Source of the DNA: Elstera cyanobacteriorum
Lineage (GTDB): Bacteria > Pseudomonadota > Alphaproteobacteria > Elsterales > Elsteraceae
Length of the DNA: 64,000 nt
Reading direction: 5' to 3'
Assembly (NCBI RefSeq): GCF_002251735.1
Contig: NZ_NOXS01000034.1
Span: 62,376 to 126,375 of the forward strand
The stretch's first letter is position 1. Each line of letters begins with the position of its first letter. The notes beneath the pieces were generated by a model, which was given only the letters and a program-made list of their open reading frames with translations, did no database searches and was not told the origin of the DNA. The position numbers and the translations under genes were made by a program. Positions 45,747 through 54,212 of the stretch are shown piece after piece.

Positions 45747-45823
45747 TGGCGTCCCCGGCGGGATTCGAACCCACGGCCTGCAGCTTAGGAGGCTGCCGCT
45801 CTATCCTGCTGAGCTACGGGGAC
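45747..45823 (-). tRNA. tRNA-Arg (CCU anticodon)
   Basis: A 77-nt tRNA with encoded CCA. The acceptor stem GTCCCCG pairs with CGGGGAC, the anticodon arm is GCAGC-CTCCTAA-GCTGC, and the T-loop is TTCGAAT. It reads the AGG codon, rare in GC-rich genomes. Its 3' end faces the AT-rich accessory module and its 5' end lies 28 bp from the proline iminopeptidase stop. Confidence 0.95.
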
Positions 45824-45851
45824 CATGCGCCCGGTTATACGGTAAGGGCGC

Positions 45852-46823
45852 TTACGGGGCAACGAGGGAGGCGAGGTCGAGCTTATAACGTTCGGTTGCG
45901 CGCACCAAGGCGGCCCGAATACCAGGTTCGAGCGCGGCGTGGCCCGCGTCGGGAACCATCACCAGATCGGCTTCCGGCCAAGCCTGTTTCAGGTCATAGG
46001 CCGAGACTGCGGGGCAGACGATATCGTAGCGGCCTTGCACAATCGTGCAGGGCAGACGGCGGATACGCCCGACCTGGGCCAGCAACTGCCCGTCTTCCAA
46101 GAAAATCCGATGGACGAAATAATGGGCTTCGAGACGGCTGATCGCCAGCGTTGCGGCATTCGGTTCCTGCGGCAGGTCCGGGGCGGGCAGCAGGGTGGAG
46201 GCGCGGGTTTCGAACTGGCTCCAGGCGTGCGCGGCGGGCAGATGCACCGCTGGGTCTGGGTGGGTCAGGCGGCGGTAATAGGCCGCCAGCAGGGTTTCCC
46301 AGCTAAGATCACCCTGCGCGTCGGCGGGCAGCGCGGCGATGAAATCCTGCCAGGCATCGGGGAAAATCTGCCGCATGCCGGTCAGGAACCATTCAATCTC
46401 CGTTTGGCGCCCCAGGAAAATGCCGCGCAGGATGAACCCCAGGCAGCGATCCGGGTGGGCTTGACCGTAAGCCAGCGCCAGGGTCGATCCCCAAGAGCCG
46501 CCGAACACCAGCCAGCGATCCACCCCCAGTTCTGCGCGTAAGGCCTCGATATCGCCGATCAACTCTTGCGTGCTGTTGTCGCGCACTTCGGCACTGGGGC
46601 GGGAGCGACCGCAGCCGCGCTGATCGAACAGGATGATGCGATAGGCGGCGGGATCGAAAAAACGCCGATGAGTTGGCGAGGCCCCGGCGCCCGGGCCACC
46701 GTGCAGGAAGACCACAGGGATACCGTCGGGCGTGCCGCACTCTTCCCAATAAATCCGGTGCAGTCCGCGCGTCAGCGTGCCAGTGCGGTGCGGGTCGATG
46801 GGGGGGAAGAGGTCGGTGCGCAT
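45852..46823 (-). CDS. pip: Proline iminopeptidase
   Basis: 323 residues from ATG 46823 (MRTDLFPPIDPHRTG). The family hallmarks FLHGGPGAGASP, FDQRGCGRSRP and the nucleophile elbow GGSWGSTLALAY are present, with a catalytic histidine in DAGHAALEPG. It removes N-terminal proline from peptides in the cytoplasm. It is followed by tRNA-Arg on the same strand. Confidence 0.94.
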   Translation of the reverse strand: MRTDLFPPIDPHRTGTLTRGLHRIYWEECGTPDGIPVVFLHGGPGAGASPTHRRFFDPAAYRIILFDQRGCGRSRPSAEVRDNSTQELIGDIEALRAELGVDRWLVFGGSWGSTLALAYGQAHPDRCLGFILRGIFLGRQTEIEWFLTGMRQIFPDAWQDFIAALPADAQGDLSWETLLAAYYRRLTHPDPAVHLPAAHAWSQFETRASTLLPAPDLPQEPNAATLAISRLEAHYFVHRIFLEDGQLLAQVGRIRRLPCTIVQGRYDIVCPAVSAYDLKQAWPEADLVMVPDAGHAALEPGIRAALVRATERYKLDLASLVAP

Positions 46824-46882
46824 GGGTTCACTCGCCGGTTGCGGGGGGTCGAAGCCCCCCGTTGCCAGCAAACACGGTTAAG

Positions 46883-47680
46883 TTACAGGGTTTCAAGCAA
46901 AAAGCGCCGGTTGAGGCTTTGGGTTGGGCGGGCATTCGGCGGAAAGAGCTTGGTTAGCGCGTCAATTTGGGCTTGGGAGGCCTGGACCGGGCGGCGGAAG
47001 ACCGTCCAAAGCACGCCCTCCGTACACGGCGGGGTAGTCAGGGATCCCATATAGCGGAAATAGGCGCGGTCATCGGGGATCAGCGCGTCGAGACGGATCG
47101 GCTCCGGCAGTCGGGCCTCGCTGCTGGGAGTCGGCGGATTGGTCAGCAGCGGACGCAGGGCGCTATTTTCATACCCGGTCTCGATAAAAACGGCCGTCAC
47201 GGCGGGGCTACCATCCTCTGCCCGGTGGAAGAACTGGACTTCCAGCGGGAAACTTTTGCCGTTGAGCTTATGTTCGCTGGGGTGGTGGAACTCGACTTGG
47301 GTCAACTGATAAACCTTGCGGCCCAGCAACAGGCGGCTGCCGTCCGGCGCGCCGATGACCAGGGTTTTACCCGTATGGGTGCGGGTGACCAGGCCCTCGC
47401 GATAGTCGATGTAAAGGCCGCCCAGATCGGCCTTAATGCCGTCGCGTAAGTTCAGGGGGCTTTGTTCGGTTCCCGCGTCGCAGGTTTTGAACTCGGGCTT
47501 CAGTTTCCCCCAATCAGCGGGACCGGAAAGGCCGCTGTAGGCCCAGGGAATATCGGCGGGCGGCTGCGGTGCCGCCGGGACAGGGGCCGGTGGTGTCTGC
47601 CCCCAGGCGGGGGCTGCTAGCCCGAGACACGCCAGAAGAAGGGGGACAAAGCGTCGGCGGTTCGCCGTATTCATCTGCAT
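46883..47680 (-). CDS. Alpha-carbonic anhydrase homologue with altered zinc site
   Basis: 265 residues from ATG 47680, with AGGAG seven bases upstream. A signal peptide (RRFVPLLLACLGLAAPAWGQ) indicates export, then a proline-rich linker. The fold is clear: QSPLNL near 73, FHHPSEH, and SLTTPPCTEGVLW. The zinc site is not: typical bacterial enzymes read QFHFH-x-PSE, here QVEFHHPSE, so the first ligand is Glu130 and only His132 is kept. The third ligand is Gln149 (LEVQFFH instead of the usual Glu-x-His-x2-His). The proton-shuttle position is Lys105. It may be inactive, or bind metal differently. Confidence 0.85.
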   Translation of the reverse strand: MQMNTANRRRFVPLLLACLGLAAPAWGQTPPAPVPAAPQPPADIPWAYSGLSGPADWGKLKPEFKTCDAGTEQSPLNLRDGIKADLGGLYIDYREGLVTRTHTGKTLVIGAPDGSRLLLGRKVYQLTQVEFHHPSEHKLNGKSFPLEVQFFHRAEDGSPAVTAVFIETGYENSALRPLLTNPPTPSSEARLPEPIRLDALIPDDRAYFRYMGSLTTPPCTEGVLWTVFRRPVQASQAQIDALTKLFPPNARPTQSLNRRFLLETL

Positions 47681-47749
47681 TCGTTCACTCCTAGGGGCGT
47701 GCCAATGTGTCGGATATGATGCCGGAGAGCATAGCAAAGGAACAAGCCT

Positions 47750-48529
47750 GTGCTGAGACGGGAACTATTGGTGGTGATGGCCGCAGGGGTGCTGGTACCG
47801 GGGGCGGGCCGCGCGGCGGCGGCGGGACAGGTCGTTTCCGTCGAGGGCGGCAGTCTGGTGCTGGTGGACGGGCGAAAACTCTGGCTGCTCGGCGTGCTGA
47901 TGCCCCAAGCCGGGGCAACGCCGGAGCTGGGGGAGCCGGGCGCGGCGGAGGTTGACGCGGCGCTGGCCGCCGATGCGGTTGGGCGGGCGGTAGAGCTATC
48001 CGCTTTCATGGGGCCGGATCGCGGCGGGCGCTTCGGCGCCATCGTGACGCTCTCGGGCGACCAAGGATCGCTGAACGAGCGGCTGATTCGCGGTGGCTGG
48101 GGGCGTGTGTATCTTCTACCCGGGCTTGCCAAGGCCGATGATCCGGGGGCAACGCTCTTGCCTAGCCTGCTGCGGGCCGAAGTGGCGGCGCGGGCGGAGG
48201 GGCGCGGTCTCTGGCATTATCCCGCCTATCGACCCCGGCAGGCGGGGGCGGAAGACCTGTGGTCGGCGCGCGACCGCTTTCATCTGGTCGAAGGCCGGGT
48301 GCGGCGGGTGATGAAGCGGGCGGGCTTTGGGGCGGAACTGACCCTAGGCGAAGGGCGCAATGCCCTGCGCGTTGTGATCGCCAGCCCGGTCGGGCGTGCC
48401 CTTAAGGCGCAAGGCGCCGACCCGCATGATTTGGACGACGCGAAACTGCGGGTGCGCGGCTGGCTCGGCCTCGGGGGCGGGCTGACTATCACCCTGGAGC
48501 GGCCCGAATATCTGGAAAAGCTGCCGTAA
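47750..48529 (+). CDS. Exported thermonuclease (SNase)-like protein
   Basis: 259 residues from GTG 47750. A signal peptide (LLVVMAAGVLVPGAGRAAAAG) is followed by an SNase-like OB-fold region: GQVVSVEGGSLVLVDGRKLWLLGV, then LNERLIRGGWGRVYLLPG and ARAEGRGLWHY. The last 80 residues form a second beta-rich region. The catalytic Arg-Glu-Arg set of staphylococcal nuclease is not obvious, so activity is uncertain. The start is 69 bp from the divergent carbonic anhydrase gene. Confidence 0.75.
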   Translation: MLRRELLVVMAAGVLVPGAGRAAAAGQVVSVEGGSLVLVDGRKLWLLGVLMPQAGATPELGEPGAAEVDAALAADAVGRAVELSAFMGPDRGGRFGAIVTLSGDQGSLNERLIRGGWGRVYLLPGLAKADDPGATLLPSLLRAEVAARAEGRGLWHYPAYRPRQAGAEDLWSARDRFHLVEGRVRRVMKRAGFGAELTLGEGRNALRVVIASPVGRALKAQGADPHDLDDAKLRVRGWLGLGGGLTITLERPEYLEKLP

Positions 48530-48587
48530 ATTTGCCCCGCGCCGTAGCTCCTGCTATTTTGACCAGGGTTTTAAGGGAGAAGACGCC

Positions 48588-50096
48588 GTGAAATTCAACC
48601 TGTCACCGCTCGTGCTGGCCGCTCTTTTGGGGACTGGGGCGCTGCTTTCCGGCTGTTCGACCAATCCGGCAACGGGACAGCAGAGCTATACGGCCTTCAT
48701 GTCGCCCGAGGAAGAAAAGCGCGTCGGCGCCGAACAGCATCAGGAAATCTTGAAGGAATATGGCGGCAGCTTCGATCACAATGGGCTGGCGGCCTATGTG
48801 ACCGGCATCGGCAAGAAGCTGGTCGCCCAGTCGGAATTTGCCGGGCAACCGTTTACCTTCACCGTGCTGAATTCGGAGATCGTCAACGCCTTCGCGCTGC
48901 CGGGTGGCTATGTCTATGTCACGCGCGGGCTGCTGGCGCTGGCCTCCTCGGAAGCGGAGCTTGCCAGCGTGCTCGGTCATGAAATCGGCCATGTCACCGG
49001 GCGACATACGGCGCAGCGGGTGAGCCAGGCCAATACGGCGAATATCCTCACGGGCGGGCTTGCCGTGTTGGCGGGGGTGCTGACCGGCTCTAGCGAGCTT
49101 GGCTCAGCGGTCGGCGATATCGTCGGCACGGGGGCGGCGGCCTATGTGCAATCCTTCTCCCGCGATCAGGAGTTTGAGGCGGATTCGCTGGGCGTGCGCT
49201 ATATGACGCGCGCGGGCTACGACCCCAGCGCCTCGGCGGCGTTTCTGGCGAAGCTTCAGGCTCAGTCGGAACTCGATGCCAAGCTGGCGGGGCGCGATCC
49301 CGAGGCGGGCTATGACATGATGGCCAGCCACCCGCGCACGCAAGACCGGGTGGCGAAGGCGGTGGCGGAAGCCGCCCAAGGCGAAGGCGCGCGGGCACAA
49401 ACCAGCAAACCCGCCACCGAGCTTGGGCGCGAGGCGCTGCTGGCGCGGATTAACGGCCTTGGCTATGGCGCCGACCCGCAAGAAGGGCTGGTGCGCGGCA
49501 ATAGTTTCATCCTGCCGCCGCAGCGGGTGCGCTGGTCGGTACCGTCCGATTATCGCCTGCAGAATGGCGCCGAGGCGGTGATAGTGGCCGGGCAGGCGGC
49601 GAAGGCCCGCTATGATATCGCTCGCAATACAGCGGGGGCGGCAGACTATCTGCGCGCCTGGGGCCAGAGCTATGGGGTGCGCAGCCTGTCGCGCATCGCG
49701 GTGCCGGGCGGGTTGGATGCGGCGACCGGGCTAATCCAGACCCAAACCTCCCAGCGCCAGCCGGTGCTGGTGCGGCTGCTGGCGATTAAGACGGACGCCA
49801 ATACCATCCACCGCTTCCAGATTCTCGGCGGTTTGCAGAACCAGCGGGAGGTTGATCGCGTCGCCCAGACGATTGCGGAGAGTTTCACCCAGCTTTCCGC
49901 CGCCGAAGCCGCCAGTTTCAAGCCCTTGCGGCTGGAAATCGTGACGGCGGGCAGCGAGGCCCAAACGCGCCAGCAAGCGGCCAGCATGCCGACCCCGACC
50001 GGGCGGGAAGCCGCGCGCCTCTTCGAAGTGCTGAACGGCCTCGCGCCCGGGGCGATGCCCGCGCCGGGGACGAAGATTAAGCTGCTGCGCTCTTGA
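48588..50096 (+). CDS. M48 family zinc metalloprotease lipoprotein (BepA-like)
   Basis: 502 residues from GTG 48588 with AAGGGAGAAG upstream. A lipobox (LLSGC, Cys23) anchors it in the envelope. The zinc motif HEIGH (131-135) and the third ligand in DQEFEADSLG are intact. The C-terminal 250 residues are repeat-like and end in a LysM-like block (LAPGAMPAPGTKIKLL). Relatives clear misassembled outer-membrane proteins. Confidence 0.9.
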   Translation: MKFNLSPLVLAALLGTGALLSGCSTNPATGQQSYTAFMSPEEEKRVGAEQHQEILKEYGGSFDHNGLAAYVTGIGKKLVAQSEFAGQPFTFTVLNSEIVNAFALPGGYVYVTRGLLALASSEAELASVLGHEIGHVTGRHTAQRVSQANTANILTGGLAVLAGVLTGSSELGSAVGDIVGTGAAAYVQSFSRDQEFEADSLGVRYMTRAGYDPSASAAFLAKLQAQSELDAKLAGRDPEAGYDMMASHPRTQDRVAKAVAEAAQGEGARAQTSKPATELGREALLARINGLGYGADPQEGLVRGNSFILPPQRVRWSVPSDYRLQNGAEAVIVAGQAAKARYDIARNTAGAADYLRAWGQSYGVRSLSRIAVPGGLDAATGLIQTQTSQRQPVLVRLLAIKTDANTIHRFQILGGLQNQREVDRVAQTIAESFTQLSAAEAASFKPLRLEIVTAGSEAQTRQQAASMPTPTGREAARLFEVLNGLAPGAMPAPGTKIKLLRS

Positions 50097-50119
50097 CCTG
50101 CGGCGGCGGGAAGGTTATG

Positions 50120-50134
50120 GTTGTTACATGCAAC
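50120..50134. promoter_or_regulatory. Candidate MarR operator 1
   Basis: GTTGTTACATGCAAC covers the MarR start codon at 50128. Its exact reverse complement recurs at 50665-50679, upstream of the next gene. The outer four bases are also palindromic (GTTG/CAAC). Confidence 0.7.
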
Positions 50135-50649
50135 GATCTCTCCCGCCCGCTGATCCCGCCCTCGACCAGGATGCCGTTACGCTGCACGAAGCGGTCTCGG
50201 CCCTTGTGCGCGTCTATCAGTTTCGCGATCGCGACCGGATCTGCTGCTACGATATTTCGGTGACCCAGTGTCAGGCGCTGAAGAACCTTGTCGATTCAGG
50301 ACCGATGCGGGCGCAGGCTTTGGCCGAGACGCTCTTCCTCGATAAAAGCACCACCAGCCGGGTGTTAGAAGCTTTGGAGCGTAAGGCCTATATCGCCCGC
50401 CAGCCCGACCCGACGGATGGCCGCGCCCAAGTTGTGACGATCACCAACGCCGGGCGGGCCTTATTCGCCAAGATCACCGATGATCTGATCGACCAGCAAC
50501 GCGCGGTGATCGAAGATCTGGACCCAGAAGCACGCCGCGCCGCCATCGAGGTTGTCACCCGTCTGCATCGGTTGGCGGAGGCCCGCTTTACCAGCGGCGT
50601 CAGCGTCGGCCCCTGTTCCCCATCGCGGTTAACGGCCCCCGCCGTTTAA
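50128..50649 (+). CDS. MarR family transcriptional regulator
   Basis: 173 residues with the MarR winged helix: ALAETLFLDKSTTSRVLEALERKAYI and the wing RQPDPTDGRAQVVTIT. Cysteines 39, 40 and 48 sit in the helix before the DNA-binding domain (RDRICCYDISVTQC), which could sense a thiol-reactive compound or metalloid. Its start codon lies inside an operator-like repeat, indicating autoregulation. It heads the operon with the GNAT, flavoprotein and MFS genes. Confidence 0.92.
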   Translation: MQRSLPPADPALDQDAVTLHEAVSALVRVYQFRDRDRICCYDISVTQCQALKNLVDSGPMRAQALAETLFLDKSTTSRVLEALERKAYIARQPDPTDGRAQVVTITNAGRALFAKITDDLIDQQRAVIEDLDPEARRAAIEVVTRLHRLAEARFTSGVSVGPCSPSRLTAPAV

Positions 50650-50664
50650 ACCTTTGCCCATATA

Positions 50665-50679
50665 GTTGCATGTAACAAC
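50665..50679. promoter_or_regulatory. Candidate MarR operator 2
   Basis: GTTGCATGTAACAAC, the exact reverse complement of the site at 50120-50134, placed 10 bp before the GNAT start. A second copy here suggests that the downstream genes have their own MarR-controlled promoter. Confidence 0.7.
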
Positions 50680-50688
50680 GGAAAGCCC

Positions 50689-51192
50689 ATGATCACCATC
50701 CGCCCCGCGACCGAAGACGATGCCGACGCGATTGCCCGCATCTATTCCATCGGTATCGCCGAACGCACGGCGACTTTTGATACGGACCCGCGCACGGCGG
50801 CAGATATTCTGCCAAAGATCGCCGATGCGGCGCGCTATCCCCAGGTTGTTGCCGTCACACCCGATGGTGCCGTTGTCGGGTGGGCTGGGACGAGCGGTTA
50901 CCGTCCCCGCGCGTGCTATGCCGGGATTGCCGAGTTTTCGATCTATATCGACCCTGTGGCGCGTGGCCAGGGCATCGGTAAGCCGCTGTTGAACGGGTTG
51001 ATCGAGGCCGCCGCAGCCGCAGGTTTTTGGAAAATCCTGTCGCGGATTTTCACCTTCAATGCCCCCAGCCGGGCGCTCTGCGCCGCCTGCGGGTTCCGCG
51101 AGGTAGGGATCTATGAAAACCACGGCAAGCTCGATGGGCGATGGCTGGATGTCGTCATCGTCGAGCGGCTTCTTCCGCAGAATCTGACCTAA
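50689..51192 (+). CDS. GNAT acetyltransferase, phosphinothricin/arsinothricin type
   Basis: 167 residues close in layout to phosphinothricin acetyltransferases: the start IRPATEDDADAIARIY, the F-D-T-D-P stretch, EFSIYIDP, the acetyl-CoA loop ARGQGIGKPLLNGLI and CGFREVGIYENHGKLDGRW. The family acetylates the amino group of glutamate-analogue toxins; the ArsN1 branch acts on arsinothricin. Which applies here is not visible, but the adjoining flavoprotein resembles those of arsenic gene clusters. Confidence 0.85.
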   Translation: MITIRPATEDDADAIARIYSIGIAERTATFDTDPRTAADILPKIADAARYPQVVAVTPDGAVVGWAGTSGYRPRACYAGIAEFSIYIDPVARGQGIGKPLLNGLIEAAAAAGFWKILSRIFTFNAPSRALCAACGFREVGIYENHGKLDGRWLDVVIVERLLPQNLT

Positions 51193-51272
51193 CCCCCGTT
51201 TTCTCTCTCCATCCACCTCAGCGGCGCCGTGCAAAGCGCCGAACGCTCCCCCTTTGCCTGAAGGAACTCATC

Positions 51273-52529
51273 ATGGAACTCCCTGTCGTCATTATCGGTG
51301 CCGGTCCCGTTGGTCTGGCCGCAGCGGCCCATCTGCTGGAACGCGGCTTGACGCCGCTTATTCTGGAGGCGGGGCCGAGTGCGGGAACTCATATTCGCGC
51401 CTGGGGTCACGTGCGGCTATTCTCGCCGTGGCGCTATTGTATCGACCGCGCCAGCCGGGCTCTGCTTGAAGCGTCCGGTTGGCAGGCGCCGGACCCCAAG
51501 CGCCTGCCAACCGGGGCGGCGTTGGTCGAGGAATATGTTGAACCGCTGGCCGGATTGCTCGCCCCGTATCTACGGTTCAACCGCCGGGTTGTCGGGGTTA
51601 GCCGCGACGGGTTCGACAAGGTCCGCAGCGCCGGGCGGAACGAAGCCCCCTTCGTGATCGTCACCCGGACGCCAGAGGGAACGGAAGACCGCATCACCGC
51701 CCGCGCCGTCATCGACGCTTCGGGCACCTGGAGCCAGCCGAATCCAATGGGGGCCAGCGGGCTTCCCGCCTTGGGGGAAGACGGTTCCGGCCGCGTGCGC
51801 TACGGGATCCCCAATGTTTTGGGGCCGGATCGCGCGGCTTATGCCGGACGGCGGGTGTTGGTCGTCGGCTCCGGCCATTCAGCGATGAATGCCGTTCAAG
51901 ACCTTGTGAAACTAAAGCGGGTTGAGCCGGGGACGGAAGTTTTCTGGGCGATGCGCCGAGCCCCCGATCCGCTGACCTTTGGCGGTGGTGCCCAAGATGC
52001 CTTGATTGCCCGTGGACAGTTGGGCGCCGAGGCGGAAGCGGCGGTCACGCGCGGCGATGTAACGCTGCTGGCACCCTTCCCCATCGAAGCGCTGGCAGAG
52101 CAGCCGGACGGGGTGCGCGTTACGTCCGTAGGTGGGCAGAGCGTCACCGTAGACCGGATCATCGCCTGCACCGGCTTCCGGCCCGATCTGGCTTTTCTGC
52201 GGGAAGTGCGGCTGGGGCTTGATTCATGGCTCGAAACCACCCCGGCGCTCGCGCCGCTGATTGACCCGAACCTGCATAGCTGCGGTACCGTGCGCCCGCA
52301 TGGGGCGGCGGAACTGGCGCATCCCGAACCGGGCTTTTATGCTGTCGGCATGAAAAGCTATGGTCGCGCCCCAACCTTTCTGCTGCTCACCGGCTACGAA
52401 CAAGTTCGCTCCGTCGCGGCGGCTTTGGCGGGGGATAGCGCGGCGGCGGCGCGGGTAGAGTTGGACTTGCCGGAAACCGGCGTTTGCATCACTCAGCGCA
52501 CTCCGGCAAAAACGGGGTGCTGCGGATGA
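51273..52529 (+). CDS. FAD/NAD(P)-dependent monooxygenase-like flavoprotein (ArsO-like)
   Basis: 418 residues from ATG 51273 with AAGGAA upstream. Two dinucleotide-binding motifs are present, IIGAGPVGLAAAAH at the N-terminus and VLVVGSGHSAMNAV near residue 193. The layout is that of class B monooxygenases and their relatives in arsenic clusters (ArsO). The chain ends TGCCG, with vicinal cysteines 416 and 417 that could hold a metalloid or form a redox disulfide. Its stop overlaps the MFS start (ATGA). Confidence 0.8.
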   Translation: MELPVVIIGAGPVGLAAAAHLLERGLTPLILEAGPSAGTHIRAWGHVRLFSPWRYCIDRASRALLEASGWQAPDPKRLPTGAALVEEYVEPLAGLLAPYLRFNRRVVGVSRDGFDKVRSAGRNEAPFVIVTRTPEGTEDRITARAVIDASGTWSQPNPMGASGLPALGEDGSGRVRYGIPNVLGPDRAAYAGRRVLVVGSGHSAMNAVQDLVKLKRVEPGTEVFWAMRRAPDPLTFGGGAQDALIARGQLGAEAEAAVTRGDVTLLAPFPIEALAEQPDGVRVTSVGGQSVTVDRIIACTGFRPDLAFLREVRLGLDSWLETTPALAPLIDPNLHSCGTVRPHGAAELAHPEPGFYAVGMKSYGRAPTFLLLTGYEQVRSVAAALAGDSAAAARVELDLPETGVCITQRTPAKTGCCG

Positions 52530-53761
52530 CAACGGACAGCCCCCGGCCCGGCCCGCTGGTCTGGGGGCTGGGCATTGCCCAGATCCTCGCCTGGGGATCG
52601 TCGTACTATTGGCCCGCGCTGTTCACGGCGGCGGTGGCGGCGGAAACCGGTTGGTCGGCCACCGTCATCGTTTCGGGCCTCACGGTCGGCCTCAGTGTTT
52701 CCGGCATTCTCACGCGCGGTCTTGGGCATCGCATGCACCGCTGGGGACCGCGCCGGGTGATGGTGGCCGGGGCGATGCTGCTGGCGGCGGGGCTGGTGGG
52801 GCTGGGACTGGCGCATCATCTGATGGCCTATTGGTTGGCCTGGGCGGTCCTGGGCGCCGGGATGGCGTGCGGCCTTTATGACGCGGGGTTCGCCACCCTA
52901 GCGGCGGTTCTCAAGGAAAAATCGGCGCTGACCATTGCCCGGCTAACGCTGCTCGGCGGATTGGCGAGTACGGTCTGTTGGCCGATCAGCCATTTCTTGA
53001 TCGAGACGATTGGCTGGCGCGCGGCGTGTTTCGTCTATGCCGGGTTGCATGTCTCGGTCAGCCTGCCGATCTTTCTGCGGCTCTTGCCAAAACAGGCGGT
53101 AACGCCGGTCGCAGCAGCACGCGCTGTGGCGGGGCCAACGGCGGCGGAGCGACCGTTGATGCTGACGATGGGGGCGATTCTGGTGCTGCAAACCCTGCTG
53201 TCAGCCACGATGGCGGTGCATCTGCCGGGTCTGCTGCAAGCCTCTGGCCTCAGTCTGACGGGGGCTGTCGCGATTGCGGCTTGGCTCGGCCCGGCGCAGG
53301 TTGTGGCGCGGGCGGTGCAAACGCTGTTGACGGCGCGGTTGACACCGCTGGCGACGCTGTTCATCGCCGTCGGGGCGGCGGGCTGTGGTCTGGCGCTTCT
53401 GCTCCTGACCTTGACCGTTTGGTCGTGGCCCTTGCTGGCGGTGGTCGGTGTGTTGATCTATGGCGCCGGGAACGGTCTGCTGACGATTGCCAAGGGCACG
53501 CTCCCGCTCCAGCTTTTCGGGCGGGAGCGGTATGCGCGCGTGCTTGGCCATCTAGCGGCGCCTAGTCTGATTGCTCAAGCCTTGGCGCCCTTGTTGCTGA
53601 CGTGGGCGTTAACGCAGACCGCCATGTCCGGGCTTGTCGGTGGGTTGGTGGCGCTGGTCGCCGTTAGCCTGGGGCTGACGGCGGTGCTGGGGCGCCAGGT
53701 TAAAGCTGCCCCGGTTCCGTCCCCGTTGCCAGCGGAAAGCCTTCATCGGCCCAGCCGGTAA
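52526..53761 (+). CDS. MFS transporter
   Basis: 411 residues with about 12 hydrophobic segments and the inter-helix basic loop RGLGHRMHRWGPRRVM after the second. No ligand can be read from the sequence. Translational coupling to the flavoprotein suggests export of its product or substrate. The last 62 bases overlap the convergent rhodanese gene. Confidence 0.88.
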   Translation: MTTDSPRPGPLVWGLGIAQILAWGSSYYWPALFTAAVAAETGWSATVIVSGLTVGLSVSGILTRGLGHRMHRWGPRRVMVAGAMLLAAGLVGLGLAHHLMAYWLAWAVLGAGMACGLYDAGFATLAAVLKEKSALTIARLTLLGGLASTVCWPISHFLIETIGWRAACFVYAGLHVSVSLPIFLRLLPKQAVTPVAAARAVAGPTAAERPLMLTMGAILVLQTLLSATMAVHLPGLLQASGLSLTGAVAIAAWLGPAQVVARAVQTLLTARLTPLATLFIAVGAAGCGLALLLLTLTVWSWPLLAVVGVLIYGAGNGLLTIAKGTLPLQLFGRERYARVLGHLAAPSLIAQALAPLLLTWALTQTAMSGLVGGLVALVAVSLGLTAVLGRQVKAAPVPSPLPAESLHRPSR

Positions 53762-54119
53762 GCCCGCCCAGCATTAGCTTAACCTTCCGTCCGAGTTCCG
53801 ACAGGCGCAGGGCGCCCCGGTCGGCGCCGTTACAATGCGGCCCGGCGCAATAGACGACGAACAGCGTCTCCTGCGGCCACGCCGATAGCCGCTCTTCGGT
53901 CATTTCGCGGTAGGGCAGGTTCAGCGCGCCGGGCACATGGCCGCGCGCATAGGCGCCGGGGCCGCGCACTTCCAGCAGCACGAAATCCGGCTGGCCACTT
54001 TTCAGCGCCTCATGCACATCGGCGCAATCGGTTTCGAACGCCAGACGCGCGGCAAAATGGGCGCGGGCAACCTCTGGCGCGGCGGCGGGAATGGCGGCAA
54101 CGAAGGACGGCTGGGGCAT
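53700..54119 (-). CDS. Rhodanese-like domain protein
   Basis: 139 residues with a single rhodanese fold: FVLLEVRGPGAYARGHVPGALNLPYRE, then the active-site cysteine in VVYCAGPHCNGA. The loop after the cysteine is longer than in typical sulfurtransferases and has a second cysteine. It is divergent from the FtrA-type regulator with 93 bp between starts, a pairing seen in other alphaproteobacteria. Confidence 0.9.
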   Translation of the reverse strand: MPQPSFVAAIPAAAPEVARAHFAARLAFETDCADVHEALKSGQPDFVLLEVRGPGAYARGHVPGALNLPYREMTEERLSAWPQETLFVVYCAGPHCNGADRGALRLSELGRKVKLMLGGLTGWADEGFPLATGTEPGQL

Positions 54120-54212
54120 GGGGATTCTCCTCTCTCGGGCTGTCGATGGCCTTAGACTGCCGCACGGGAGGGGCGTTGACGATTGGCCTGAAGGACAAGT
54201 ATCGTCAAGATC

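Noticed and set aside
45746..46141. 131-residue plus-strand frame starting MASPAGFEPTACSLGG
   Set aside because: It is the usual translation artefact of the complement of tRNA-Arg followed by antisense of the pip gene.
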